DNA of 64,000 nt from AP-15 sp963700185 (GCA_963700185.1 CAVOWP010000007.1:186001-250000), one strand, 5' to 3'; shown: positions 18,394 through 28,061, counted from the first letter of the stretch. Program-made: numbers and translations. Notes: a model not told the origin generated them from the letters alone.

Positions 18394-18782
18394 GCTTCCA
18401 TAAATGGCGGAGAGGCAGCCGCCAATTTAACCGCAATCTCGACATGAATTCAACCAGATAGATGACCAAAAAAATGGCCTTCCATACTCTTTTCCATATA
18501 CCAATTATACTCGTACGATGATCGAGCGCTCGGATCCAGCAGGATTTTCAATCAGGTGTTCTGCATGCGGATCCGGGCGGCGCGCAGAGCCCGCGGTCGA
18601 GCCTTTTCGAGAAAATTGACCTCACACTGAAGCCGCCGGGCCGAAGCCGATGACCGCTGGCTCGAACCGATCTGCTGTTCTGACGCGCCGGATGTCAGGG
18701 TCTTCCCAGCGGCGTCGATGGCGGGCCAGCGCCCTGGCGGCTGGGGCACTCATCTCCGTTGTACCAGATAACGCGGCAGGAA

Positions 18783-18932
18783 ATGAGCGATACCGGCGGT
18801 AGCGACACGTCGCACGAGGCCACCGTCCATTTTGTCGATGCGCCGGCCGGCCGGCGCTCCGGGGTGACCCGCGCCGACGGGCCCGCCCGCCTGGCGCTGC
18901 GCACGAATTATGCGATGGCCACGCCGTTCTAA
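18783..18932 (+). CDS. Small hypothetical protein
   Basis: A 49-residue frame starting MSDTGGSDTSHEATVHFVDA. No family is recognised. The rest of 18394-19111 has no other supported gene. Confidence 0.3.
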   Translation: MSDTGGSDTSHEATVHFVDAPAGRRSGVTRADGPARLALRTNYAMATPF

Positions 18933-19111
18933 ATTGGCGAAACTGACGGCGGCGCTGATCACGCCATAGCAGTAATTTCCGACGCCGCTCTGTGCCGGGA
19001 GCGCGGCGAATACAAGACCCGCAAGGGGAATCAGCCCGCCTGACTGCTACAGGTGATCGGCTCCCGGCGCCCGCGCTGCTCGCGGGCGAGATCCGAGGAC
19101 ACCCCTGCCAC

Positions 19112-19720
19112 ATGACCGATGTCATTCAATCGCATCCCGCGACCGAAGCGGATCCCGTTGCGGCGCTGATCGCCGAATATGACCGCCTCTCCGACCCCCT
19201 CATTCCGCTCGACGAAAGGGCCGTCGAGCTCCGCTTATCCCTTCCCGTGTATCTGCGCGGAGCGGCACGCGTCCGCGTCGGCGCTGACGTCTTCTTTACC
19301 GAGGAAGAGATCGATGCGGCCTATGACGACTTTGATGAACAGGACGCCGAAGACATCGCGAAACTGCGAAGTCGGCTGCGCGCCGACCTAGCGGCTTACA
19401 AAACGGCTGGGAGCGCGGCTGAAGAAGCCTGCGGCCTCGCCGAGCTCGGCCGCCAGGCCGAAGCGATCAAGAAGGCGCGATCGGCGGTGTACGAAAACAT
19501 TCTAGAGACGCCGGCACCCACCTTCGATGGGCTTGCCGCGCATATTCGTTTTCTGATCGACGAGGCGGCCTACCCCGACGAGATCAAGATCATCCTCGCC
19601 GGGCTCGAAACGGCCCTGCTGATGGAGTCTGTTGCAGCGGGCCCGGCAACTCGGCGTCGCCGTCGGGCATCGACAGGCCGATCGAATAGGGCGCCAGCAG
19701 TGTCGCCGCGGCCTGCTTGA
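19112..19720 (+). CDS. Hypothetical acidic helical protein, 3' end replaced
   Basis: About 202 residues beginning MTDVIQSHPATEADPVAALI. Most of the protein is acidic and helical (DDFDEQDAEDIAKLRSRL; GLAELGRQAEAIKKARSAVY). After LAGLETALLMES the composition changes abruptly to Arg/Ala/Pro, exactly where the frame enters the antisense of the gpP-like gene. The natural C-terminus is therefore probably lost at a recombination junction near 19625. The frame is open upstream to 18992, but the ATG at 19112 is where protein-like sequence begins. No function is recognised. Confidence 0.55.
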   Translation: MTDVIQSHPATEADPVAALIAEYDRLSDPLIPLDERAVELRLSLPVYLRGAARVRVGADVFFTEEEIDAAYDDFDEQDAEDIAKLRSRLRADLAAYKTAGSAAEEACGLAELGRQAEAIKKARSAVYENILETPAPTFDGLAAHIRFLIDEAAYPDEIKIILAGLETALLMESVAAGPATRRRRRASTGRSNRAPAVSPRPA

Positions 19721-20081
19721 TCGTCGTCGCGCTGATCACCCAGTCCAGCTTGATGATATCGATCGAGCTGTCGACGATATCCTGCGGCCTCGAGCGCCCG
19801 ACCAGCCGCACGCGGTGCTGGTGCTTGTCATAGCTCGGCATGTAGCGGTCGATATAGCCGGTCAGCACCAGATCGCCGGACAATGCGACGGTGCAGGCGG
19901 CGCCGTCGGCGACCACCGCCTTGCCGGCCTGGCCGGGAAACCGCTCGGTCAGCTCGAGGTCGAAATGCGACGGGCAGAGCTCGACGCCGCGGGTCACCCG
20001 CACGCGTTGCCAGCCGCCGAGGGCCTGGCCGCCGGTTTTAATCGTCAGCTCTTCGCGATCGGGCGGCGGCGGTGCGGGCAT
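19590..20081 (-). pseudogene. Mu gpP-like phage baseplate protein, C-terminally truncated
   Basis: The sequence resembles the N-terminal part of Mu gpP and related baseplate hub proteins: LTIKTGGQALGGWQRVRVTR, then FDLELTERFPG, DLVLTGYIDRYMPSYDKHQH and VGRSRPQDIVDSS. Family members are normally more than 300 residues; this frame has 163 and its last 20 or so (LQQTPSAGPFRARRG) look unrelated. The truncation point coincides with the altered end of the gene on the other strand. A 3-bp gap from the gene at 20085 suggests a former tail-gene operon. This is a prophage remnant, not a working tail locus. Confidence 0.75.
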
Positions 20082-20084
20082 TTT

Positions 20085-20495
20085 TCAGGCGCCCTTGCCG
20101 TGGCCGAACCCGGTTGCGATCGCCTTCGCATAAGCCCGGGCGTGCTCGCGCCGTTTTTCGCCCTCCGGGTTGTCGATCACCGCGGCGCAATAATCTTCGA
20201 GCGCAGCATCAGCGGTCTTACAGTGAAAATGCATCGCGTTCGCCAACTCGTTGACCGCCGGCTCGTCGCCCTCTCCAACCCGGTCTACCAGGCGATCCGC
20301 CTCGTCCGCGGCGTCGCCGATTGCCGCCTTGGCGCACGTCAAACCATCGCCGCCGGCGGGATCATAGGGCAGTGAATCGTCAGTGCCGCTGGCCGGCGTT
20401 CCGCTGCCGATCAAGCGCAGCCGGGCAGCGCGGCCGACCTGAGCCCCGAGGAATTCCTCGAGATCTGTTTTTGCCGTTCTTACCACCTGGTGCAT
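20085..20495 (-). CDS. Hypothetical protein in phage-like cluster
   Basis: A 136-residue acidic, Ala/Asp-rich protein (AKAAIGDAADEADRLVDRVG) with no family I recognise. It is in the same orientation as, and 3 bp ahead of, the gpP-like remnant, so it was probably co-transcribed with tail genes. Confidence 0.5.
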   Translation of the reverse strand: MHQVVRTAKTDLEEFLGAQVGRAARLRLIGSGTPASGTDDSLPYDPAGGDGLTCAKAAIGDAADEADRLVDRVGEGDEPAVNELANAMHFHCKTADAALEDYCAAVIDNPEGEKRREHARAYAKAIATGFGHGKGA

Positions 20496-20522
20496 TGACT
20501 TGACCTGCGCGTCATGGCCCTC

Positions 20523-20654
20523 CTAATCGGCTTGGCGCTCCGGCAAGTCATCGGCCATGTCGCCGGCGGTTTTTACATGCGCTACTGCCTTGATCAGTGG
20601 CTCCAGCTTGTCGAGCGCGCGGCGGACCATGTGGCGAAGTTGATTGGGGGTCAT
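20523..20654 (-). CDS. Small hypothetical protein in phage-like cluster
   Basis: A 43-residue frame beginning MTPNQLRHMVRRALDKLEPL, basic then acidic, helical. The ATG at 20654 has a GGAG about 12 nt upstream. A longer frame reaches 20768, but the added sequence is low-complexity and less gene-like. Confidence 0.4.
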   Translation of the reverse strand: MTPNQLRHMVRRALDKLEPLIKAVAHVKTAGDMADDLPERQAD

Positions 20655-20783
20655 TGGGCGAGCTCGCTCCAGTCGGAAAAAATCGGCGGCCGCCGGCGCC
20701 GCTGGGAAGGACGAATTCCCCGCCGGCGGCCGCCACAGCGCGCGGCGAAATCGTGCCACCGAGCGCATTGCTGAATTCGGCTT

Positions 20784-21839
20784 TCATGCCGCATCGGCGG
20801 GTGTCCTGATCGGCATGACAATCGGATCGTAATCGGCGTCGAGAGTGGGCGCCGGCCGCCTCACAACCTCGCGCCGGGGAATCAGTGGCGGTGGATTTTC
20901 TAGTTTGCTGAGCTGCTCGATACCGGTGCGCGCGCAGCCAACGCGTGATTCGCAAGTCGCCACCTCGCGCCTGGCGCGCTCGGCCGCGCCGTTGGCGATG
21001 TCGCGCAAGCGGCGCTCCTCATGCAGTTGGTCTAGCAATGCCGGCGAGGCCTCGTCGGCGCCGTGCCGGGTCGCCGCGTTCACGCGCAGAAGGAACGAGT
21101 TGAACCTCCAGCACGCATCTTCGGCCGCCGTCTTGGCGGCCATGTGGGTGCTGCGCAATGCAGGCAGCTCCGCCAGCGCGTCCTCGAGCTCGGCCTCGAG
21201 CCTGGTGCGCTCGCTGCTGTAGTCGAAAGTCGGGGTACGCGACGCCCATGTTTGCGAGCGCCCGTTTGAAACGCCACGCCGGGTCATGCCGATCGCGCTC
21301 GAATGGCCGAGCAGCGCCGCGCCTTCCGGCTCGAGCTGCGGGAGCAGCACAGGTGACGGCCCGTAGCCAGCGGCTCGCAGCCGGGCCCGGACCGCAGCCG
21401 CCTGGTCGAGTGCCTCGCTCAATTGATCGAGCGCCTGCAGAGCTCCGAGCAACGCCGTATTGTGCAGCGGTTGGAGCCTCGCGGACTGGTCATAGGAGAG
21501 GTCGCGGGCGATCGCCTCGAGCTTGGCTGTCAACTCGATGATTGCCGCCCGAAGGATTTGCAGTTCTTCGCCAGCGGCGGCCTGTTCAGCGGCCGGGTCA
21601 ATTGCCGGAATAGTTCCGCCGGCGAGCAAATCCTTAGCGCGCTCGAGCGGGCTACGGCCTGGTTTCGCGCCGAGCACTTGGGCCCGGCTCCGGTTGCGGC
21701 GCTGCTCGGCCAGCTCGAGGCGCCTTTCGAGCTCCTCGAGCTCGCCGAGCGCGGCCCGGTATTGCGCGTCGTTCGTTATCGGCGGGAGGTCGATCGCTGC
21801 GGCGTCCGGCAAGCGCCTCTGTATCGCTCGGGAAAGCAT
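20784..21839 (-). CDS. Hypothetical coiled-coil protein in phage-like cluster
   Basis: A 351-residue protein dominated by long helices: LGELEELERRLELAEQRRNR near residue 35, further coiled coil around 90-165, and again around 205-300. A Pro-rich C-terminus ends VMPIRTPADAA. It has no signal peptide or membrane segment and no recognised domain. The position among tail-like genes is compatible with a phage structural or packaging role, which is inference only. Confidence 0.55.
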   Translation of the reverse strand: MLSRAIQRRLPDAAAIDLPPITNDAQYRAALGELEELERRLELAEQRRNRSRAQVLGAKPGRSPLERAKDLLAGGTIPAIDPAAEQAAAGEELQILRAAIIELTAKLEAIARDLSYDQSARLQPLHNTALLGALQALDQLSEALDQAAAVRARLRAAGYGPSPVLLPQLEPEGAALLGHSSAIGMTRRGVSNGRSQTWASRTPTFDYSSERTRLEAELEDALAELPALRSTHMAAKTAAEDACWRFNSFLLRVNAATRHGADEASPALLDQLHEERRLRDIANGAAERARREVATCESRVGCARTGIEQLSKLENPPPLIPRREVVRRPAPTLDADYDPIVMPIRTPADAA

Positions 21840-21874
21840 GGAGCTTGAATGGCACAGGTCGGTTGCAGGCGCCG

Positions 21875-22237
21875 CTACCGATTATTGCAAACAATGTCGG
21901 CAATCCTGCGCCAGCCGAGCGCCACGCCGCCATTAGCCACGAGGATCCTGTGTAGCGCCCGGTGCCGTTCCGACGCCACGGCAGGCACGCCGGTGTACCG
22001 CTCCCAGCGCCAGTTGCCGTCGCGATAACCGCGGAGCGCCCGGGCAAGCCGCCGGGCCGCGACGGTCACATGCCGGTCCGGGAAAAATCGCTCGCGCGCG
22101 TCGATGACCCCCGCGTCCCGCTCGGCGAGCCGTCGGCGCCGGCGAAGCCAGCGCGGCAATGTAACAGGCTCGAGGATCGCCCGGTCGTCCGGCGATAAGC
22201 GATCGAGAACCTCGGTGATCGCCGACTGCAATGCCAT
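21875..22237 (-). CDS. Hypothetical basic protein in phage-like cluster
   Basis: A 120-residue Arg-rich protein (LPRWLRRRRRLAERDAGV; RWERYTGVPA) that is first in the minus-strand cluster. A short helix-turn-helix-like segment near the end (VANGGVALGWRRIADIV) hints at nucleic-acid binding, but I cannot assign a family. Confidence 0.5.
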   Translation of the reverse strand: MALQSAITEVLDRLSPDDRAILEPVTLPRWLRRRRRLAERDAGVIDARERFFPDRHVTVAARRLARALRGYRDGNWRWERYTGVPAVASERHRALHRILVANGGVALGWRRIADIVCNNR

Positions 22238-22469
22238 GCCCGCGACGCTGGCATAACCTTGTGGCTAATTTCAGCGAGACCTTTTCCACCGCTCGCGCGA
22301 ACTCGACCCCCGGTTCGAATTTCGCGACGTTGCGCGCAATGGGTCCCCGCGGTTGGTGGACGAGTTCCCTTGGACCGCGATACCCCTATCCCCCCGAGGG
22401 GCCCTGGTCGATCAACTCCTGGCTCCAGGGGAGTTGCACCCGTCGTAACACATCGCCATTATCCGTCAC

Positions 22470-23252
22470 ATGCGGATCGTCTGCCCGGTATGCCGGAAAT
22501 CGTTCGTACCCACCCGCCGCGACGCAGTGACGTGTTCGGGTCGGTGCCGGGTTGCTCGCCAGCGGGAGCTTCAAGCCAACACCCCGCCCTGGCCCGAAGG
22601 CACCTTCGACCTGGTCGTCGTCGATCTGCCCCTCCGCTGGCATGGATTCAGTCCGAAGGGTGAAGGTCGCAGCCCGCAACGCCACTACCCGACGATGGAC
22701 GTCGCTGCCCTGATCCGCATGAAGCCGATGCTCGACGCGGTCATGGCAAAGAATTGCGCCGGCTGCTTCTGGGTTTATGGACCCCGCCTGCGCGACACGA
22801 TGAAGGTCATCGAGGGCTGGGCCTTCACCTACAAATCCGAGCTGTTAGCGTGGTTGAAGCCAGGCATAGGCACCGGCAAGACGACACGCAAAGTCGTCGA
22901 GAACATGTGGCTCGCGACGCGCGGCAAGGGTCTGCCGATACGCGATCATGGGGTCAGCCAAGGCCTCTACACCGAGGAAGAGCGCGCCAGCGAAAATTCC
23001 AGTGGTGTAAAATCCGCTAAACCATCGCCAGCAGACCTGCCGCTCACCATTGAGGCGCCACGCCGCCGGCACTCGGAAAAGCCAGATGAAGCCTACAAGG
23101 CCGTCGAGCGGCTTTATGGCGATGTCCGACGCCTCGATCTGTTCGCCCGCCGCGAGCGGCCCGGGTGGACGGCGTGGGGCAACCAGGTCGAGACCGGCCC
23201 GACTGAAAATGCCGCAATTGCGGCATTTTCTGCTGACGGAGCGCGGGCATGA
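22470..23252 (+). CDS. MT-A70-like methyltransferase with degenerate DPPW motif
   Basis: A 260-residue protein. The N-terminus is a small zinc-ribbon-like module (CPVCRKSFVP...CSGRCRVARQ). The body resembles MT-A70 adenine methyltransferases found in phages and islands: FDLVVVDLP, the YPTMDVAAL segment, AGCFWVYGP, LLAWLKPGIGTGKTTRKV with a following NMWLATRGK, and a late RRRHSEKPDEAYKAVERLYG, where the family has a conserved HSxKP. The catalytic DPPW is replaced by DLPL, so N6-adenine methylation is doubtful even though the other landmarks are preserved. It diverges from the phage-like minus-strand cluster and overlaps the next gene by 4 bp. Confidence 0.8.
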   Translation: MRIVCPVCRKSFVPTRRDAVTCSGRCRVARQRELQANTPPWPEGTFDLVVVDLPLRWHGFSPKGEGRSPQRHYPTMDVAALIRMKPMLDAVMAKNCAGCFWVYGPRLRDTMKVIEGWAFTYKSELLAWLKPGIGTGKTTRKVVENMWLATRGKGLPIRDHGVSQGLYTEEERASENSSGVKSAKPSPADLPLTIEAPRRRHSEKPDEAYKAVERLYGDVRRLDLFARRERPGWTAWGNQVETGPTENAAIAAFSADGARA

Positions 23253-23593
23253 GTGAAGCCGAGGCGCCCTACGAGATGGCGAACCTGACGCCGCGCATGA
23301 CCGGTCTGCCAATGGTGGTCTGGGTCTCGCATCGCGGTCGCGCCCGGCATGATGTTCGGGTCAAAGTCCAGCAGGCGCATGGCCGCCGGATGTCGCCCAG
23401 CAACACCGCGTCAGTCGCGGTGCGGCCCACTCCGCATCTCGTCGCTGGGCAGCTCTCGGCGCCCGATCTGCTCGCGGTCAGCGAATGGATCCGGTGCAAC
23501 GAGGCGGTGATCGTCGGTTATTGGGACGGGACGATCGACACCGGCGAGCTCGTCCAGCGATTGCAGCCGCTCTCGCCGCCGATCCCGCCCTGA
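23249..23593 (+). CDS. Hypothetical protein, paralogue of 35881-36105
   Basis: A 114-residue protein whose second half (NTASVAVRPTPHLVAGQLS, then a DGTIDTGELVQRLQPL ending) closely matches the short protein at 35881-36105. It overlaps the MT-A70-like gene by ATGA, so the two are translationally coupled. The family is one I have seen as an unannotated protein in Hyphomicrobiales genomes; I can give no function. The middle VSHRGRARHDVRVKVQQ segment is probably a beta hairpin. Confidence 0.6.
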   Translation: MSEAEAPYEMANLTPRMTGLPMVVWVSHRGRARHDVRVKVQQAHGRRMSPSNTASVAVRPTPHLVAGQLSAPDLLAVSEWIRCNEAVIVGYWDGTIDTGELVQRLQPLSPPIPP

Positions 23594-23673
23594 CCACGAG
23601 GCGCACACGCCGGCGGCTCTGGAAGAGAATTCCGTTGTACAGGAAACGCTTGCCGCGCCGGCGCCGGGTGCAG

Positions 23674-23868
23674 CTACGAGGCGGGTGATCCGGGCGGCAA
23701 GCCGCCCCGCAGCGAGCTTTTCACAGTCCACACCGGTTCGCGGCCGCCGCGGCCGGGTTCGATCCATATCAAGACGGTAGGATAGCCGAATCCGGCCCAA
23801 AACCGCCTGATCTCGGCCGCGAGCAACTCGGCGCCGAGCCTGCTCGACCAATCGCGAGCCGGATTAGC
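23674..23868 (-). pseudogene. Gene fragment cut at its 5' end by the IS element
   Basis: An open frame without a good start codon encodes LGAELLAAEIRRFWAGFGYP, then WIEPGRGGREPVWTVKSSL and a GGLPPGSPAS end. This has the look of a small hypothetical family common in alphaproteobacterial phage-like regions. The frame runs into a stop at 23869-23871, exactly at the proposed left end of the IS element, so its N-terminus was probably removed by the insertion. Confidence 0.5.
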
Positions 23869-23870
23869 CT

Positions 23871-25899
23871 AACTTCGCCTATTCGAGCACTTTAGGGCGC
23901 CTAAGTAGTTGAGATTTCTGAGGCCGACCCCCGAAGGTCGGCACTACAGCGGGATCGGCGGCACGGGCCCGGCGGTGATGTTGGGGGGCGGTTGAGCGGG
24001 CAGCTCTAGTTTGAGTTTCTTCAGCAAGAGGCTGAGCTCGGGTTCGGGCTCGGTATAGCGGGTGAGCACCAGCTCGCGGCCATCGGTGGTTGGCAGGTGC
24101 ACATCGATCATCTGCACGGCGGCAAACTTCTCCAACACGGCGCGCGGCGTCAGCCCCGGCGCCAGCGCGTGCAAGCGCCGCGCGAGCGTGACGTGCAGGC
24201 AATAGGCCAGGAAGGCGATGAAGACGTGGGCCTCGATGCGAGCTTCGCGCTGGTGAAAGACCGGCCGGATCGCGAGATCGCCTTTGAGGTTCTTGAACGC
24301 CTCCTCGACCGCGACCAGCAGCAGGTAATGGCTCCACAGCTTGGCTGGGTCTTCCTCGACGAGATTGGTGCGCAACAGATACCGACCTTCGCGCGATCGT
24401 GTCTGCCGCAGCTTGTCGCGATCGAGCCGATAGCTGAACGTGGCGCTGTCTGCGGCGATCTCGATCGTCGACCAGGCGCCAGGCGGTGCGGGACTGATCG
24501 CGCGCGGCGCCGAGTTTCATCAGCAACTCCTCGCGCGTCAGCTGCATCGTCGACAGTTGCTTGAGCCGCGCCCACAGCCGCTTCAACTGGCGCCGCCGAA
24601 TCGCCCGCTCTTTGGCGACACGGTCGCGGCTTTGCGCCAAGACGTAGAGCTCGCCCTCTTGCGCCAATAGCTTGACTTATACACCGGGTCGCGCTTGTTG
24701 CCACGGCTTGGCGACGAGATGCTTTTCCAAACGCGTCAAGCGACCCTTTGGCGTGCCCACCAGATAATGCACCGGCGGGTCGGCCGCGCGCATCTCGTGG
24801 GCCTTCAGCCCACGGGCTTGTCCCGTGGGGAGCACCTCCTCGGTCGGCACGCCGCGGTCCATCAGCCAGACCCGGCGCGCCTTGCCGTATTGCTCCTCGA
24901 TGCGCTCGAGAAACCCCCGCAACGTCGCCTTGTCGGCGGTATTGTCGGGCAGCACCTCATAGGCCAGCGGCAGGCCTTCGGGGGTCACCACCAGGGCGAT
25001 GAGGATCTGCACACAATCCGGCCGGTGATCGCGCGAGTATCCGAAGCGCCGCTTGTCGCCTTCCGGAAACGGCGGATCCGCCTCAAAATAGGTGCTCGTC
25101 AGGTCGTAGAGCAGCACGTCGTAGCTGATGTTGAACAGATCACGCCACCGCCCCGTCAGGTGATCAAAGACCGCCTGCTTGTGCACCAGCAGCCGGTCAT
25201 GACAGCGATACAGCTTGTGAATCTCGGCCAGCCCCGCATCCTCGCCCAGCAGATCGGCGAGAGCGCTGCGCTGAAACCACTCGCGGTGAAGCCGCCATTC
25301 GCTGCCCGGCGCCAACAGGCGGTAGGCGACCAGCACAAACAGCACCTGATCCCAATGCGTCCCTTTGCGGCTCACCCCAAGCCGCTTCGACCAGAACTGA
25401 TCGAGCTGCAGCTCGCGCCACAGCATCAGCGCCAGCCAGCACGCGCCCCACTGCCGTGGCCGGCGCAGGCGCAATTCCGACAGCCTGACACCGACGATCG
25501 AGGCATCGGCCAGCAGCCCCTCGCAGCGGTCTTCCGGAAACAGCGACAGCATCCGCGGCCGCCCCGCGCCATCCTCCAAAACCTCGATGGACCGCCGCCA
25601 TGCCAATTCCTGCGTATCGTTGATCTCACCCAGATACAGCACGTGCCGTTGCACCACGCGCCCCCTGGCGGTCCGCGTGTTCTCGACAACGCTCCAGTAG
25701 CGATGTTGCTTGCCATCCTTCCGGCGAACCTTGCAGCGCAGGAACATGATGGCGGCCGATTATCGGCACATTGGCGGCGTTGAGAATACACTTGGTCGGC
25801 ACTACAACCGATTTTCGGCGTTTTGGCCCGCGGGGCTCCTTGCCGCTCAATGACTTGCCCGGCGAAAATCGTCGAACGCGGGGTCGAATCGGCGAAGTT
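23871..25899 (-). mobile_element. IS1634-family insertion sequence, inactive
   Basis: The proposed ends are a 16-bp imperfect inverted repeat, AACTTCGCCTATTCGA at 23871-23886 against the complement of 25884-25899 (15 of 16 match). It encloses one broken transposase gene, and about 2.0 kb is right for the family. A 13-bp direct repeat (GGTCGGCACTACA) lies inside at 23936 and 25794. No target duplication is visible outside the proposed ends, so the limits remain tentative. Confidence 0.6.
23944..25747 (-). pseudogene. IS1634-family DDE transposase, nonsense plus frameshift
   Basis: The N-terminal part is intact to ...KPWQQARPGV, with LLYDLTSTYFE as the first DDE region and VWLMDRGVPTEE as the second. 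An in-frame TAA at 24679-24677 then interrupts it, and the same frame continues VKLLAQEGELYVLAQSRDR. A second lesion near 24467, one inserted base after AWRLVD, shifts the C-terminal part (IEIAADSATFSYRLDRDK; HYLLLVAVEEAFKNLKGDL; HVFIAFLAYCL) into another frame. The third catalytic Glu is in that last part, so no active enzyme can be made. Confidence 0.9.
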
Positions 25900-25902
25900 G
25901 GG

Positions 25903-26772
25903 CTAGAAGCCAGCCTGTCTGATCACCCTTTCGATCGCGCCCGGCTCATGCGGTTCCAACCCGATCATGTCGAGCCCCTGCCGAACAAACCGGATGCCCG
26001 GGCCAGCCCGATACCAACGCGCCGTTTCAAAGCCAAAGTCACGAACGAAGCAGTCGGCTAATCCCACTGCGGCCCCGTGCCACGCGAGCTCCAACCGCGG
26101 CAGCGGTGCGGTCCCGGGAATCTGGTCGAGCGAAGCCAACCTCGCACGAGCATCCCGCACAAAGTCGCCTTGGTTTCCTTCTTCCGCACTCACCGACCAC
26201 TTGATGATCGATTGCAGGTGACGGCAGAGGATCGCCTTGGCTTCAACGACTCGATCATGATTTGCCCGACACCGTAGGAGCGTCTTTTCGATCGCCGTCG
26301 CCACCACTGCACAGCGCCGGACATGTTCAATTCTCCAAGCGAGGTCGTCCAAGCGGGGCAGCCGCGGCGACCCGAGCTCGGTGTCATCCATTAGCTTGCG
26401 GATGTCGGCGGCGGTTATTTTCTGCAGCAATGCTGGGCCAGGCGTAATCCCGGCTCTGACCATGCGCCAGACCGAGACGCGCGGCTGCGGCGCATACGCA
26501 GCAAGCAGGTACATCAGCGGAAACGTCAGCTTAGCTCCGATCAGCTTTGCTTCATAATGGTCGGTCTCGCACCGAACGCCGCCGCTCGTCACCTGACGCC
26601 AGACGATGCCGTGCTTCTGAACCCAGACGGCATGCAGCCCAAAGCCGGGAAACAGCGCCACGCCGATCTGCAGGGCCTCCTCCGCGTCCCGGCGCGGGCT
26701 ACTGCAGGCGTCCCACGCGAGCGCTAGGAGGTCCTCCATGCGCCCCCAGCGGGCCTCCTCCTTTTGGTCCAC
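25903..26772 (-). CDS. Hypothetical protein downstream of the integrase
   Basis: A 289-residue, probably soluble, Trp-rich protein without a recognised domain. Its N-terminus reads MDQKEEARWGRMEDLLALAW; a central helical part includes AIEKTLLRCRANHDRVVEAK. It starts 6 bp after the integrase stop and is read in the same direction, so it was likely part of the integrase transcript. Its stop codon lies only 4 bp from the proposed right end of the IS element, so the insertion may have clipped or just missed it. Confidence 0.6.
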   Translation of the reverse strand: MDQKEEARWGRMEDLLALAWDACSSPRRDAEEALQIGVALFPGFGLHAVWVQKHGIVWRQVTSGGVRCETDHYEAKLIGAKLTFPLMYLLAAYAPQPRVSVWRMVRAGITPGPALLQKITAADIRKLMDDTELGSPRLPRLDDLAWRIEHVRRCAVVATAIEKTLLRCRANHDRVVEAKAILCRHLQSIIKWSVSAEEGNQGDFVRDARARLASLDQIPGTAPLPRLELAWHGAAVGLADCFVRDFGFETARWYRAGPGIRFVRQGLDMIGLEPHEPGAIERVIRQAGF

Positions 26773-26778
26773 CGGCTG

Positions 26779-28061
26779 CTAAACGGAATGCTCCTTCGGT
26801 GGAATGGCAGCGGGCGGCGCTGCCGCGCAGTACCGCGCCCAGGCCTCCATCAGCGGCCGCCGCTTCGCCAGCAGATCGCCGCGCCTATAAGCTGCTTCGG
26901 TCTTGCCGGGGACGGTATGAGCGAGCGCCATCTCGACAACGTCGTGCTCGAAGTCGGTGCCCTCGGATGCCCAATCGCGGAACGTCGAGCGAAAGCCGTG
27001 CACCGTGAGATCGTCGCGGCCCATGCGGCGCAACGTCATTGCCATCGCCATGTTGCTGATCTCTCGCCGGACCTGCCGCCAGCAAAGACGACATCACCGC
27101 GGCGGATCTTGTGCAATTCCTCAAGCACACCGATCGCGGCTTCCGACAACGGAACCCGGTGTTCCTTACCCGTCTTCATGCGCTCCTCGGGAATCACCCA
27201 TAACCGCTCGGCGAGATCGATCTCGCTCCAGCGGGCGCCGGTGATTTCGCCGGTGCGCCCTGCGGTCAGGATCGTGAATTCGAGCGCGCGCGTGGCAACT
27301 TCTTCACGGGCCCGCAGCGCCGCCACGAAAGCGCCGATCTGGGCAAAGGCCAGCGCCGGATGATGCTCGACCTTGCGCACCTTGCCGGGCGCTGGCAGCA
27401 GCTGGTCGAGATGACCGCGCCAGCGCGCCGGATTTTCGCCCTGGCGAAACCCACTCGCCTTCGCCCAATCGAGCACCTTTTCAATGCGGCCGCGTAGCCG
27501 GCTCGCTGTGTCCGATTTGGTCTGCCAGATCGGCGCGATGGCTTTGATCACAAGCGCGACGTCGACCGCCTGCACCGACAAGTCACCAAAGACGGGGTAG
27601 GCATAGGTTGCGAGGGTCGACGGCCATTGCGCGGCGTGTTTCGCGTTTTTCCAGCCGGCCTTGTGCGCCTTGATGTGCGCCTCGGCGCATTGCTTGAAGT
27701 TCATTGCCTTGGCCGCCTCGAGCCGTTGGCGTTGCTTCCTCGCCTGTTTCGCCTCGATCGGATCGACGCCGTCCAGCCGTTGCTTGCGGCAGGCCAGCGC
27801 CTTGTCGCGGGCCTCCGCGAGGGTCACCGTGTGCAGCGGACCGAGCCCCATGTCGTGCAGCTTCTCGCCCTGGCGATAACGAAAGACCCAGGATTTCGAA
27901 CCGCTGCGACCGACCACCAGATAGAGCCCCGCGCCGTCACAATGCCACTTGGGCCCGCGCGCCCGCGCGACCGCCAGAGCGTTGAGGCGATGGATCCCTC
28001 GGCGCGCGGTGCCGCGGCCGGATCGCGCATCGACGTAGTTTTCTAGCCGCTGATCGCTCAT
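26779..28061 (-). pseudogene. P4-type tyrosine integrase, frameshifted
   Basis: The N-terminal arm-binding domain (LNALAVARARGPKWHCDGAG, WVFRYRQGEKLHDMGLG) and core-binding domain are intact. The catalytic domain begins with TAGRTGEITGARWSEIDL, which holds the first catalytic Arg. After VFAGGRSG the frame is lost near 27066, where one base appears deleted, and resumes with REISNMAMAM and HGFRSTFRDWASE (His and second Arg), then ALAHTVPGKTEAAYRRGD (His and nucleophile Tyr). Both halves together match the family length of about 425 residues. The gene ends towards the island and begins about 165 bp from selC, the usual arrangement for tRNA-targeting integrases. Confidence 0.9.

Noticed and set aside
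18622..19125. Minus-strand frame of about 168 residues
   Set aside because: Arg/Ser/Pro-rich shadow composition, no start signal and no family resemblance.
21085..21100. Partial match to the 3' end of selC (GAGTTGAACCT) as a possible attachment site
   Set aside because: Only 11 bases match, and it lies within a coding frame; chance is likely.
27036..27080. Programmed frameshifting in the integrase
   Set aside because: No slippery heptamer is visible at the junction; simple loss of a base fits better.
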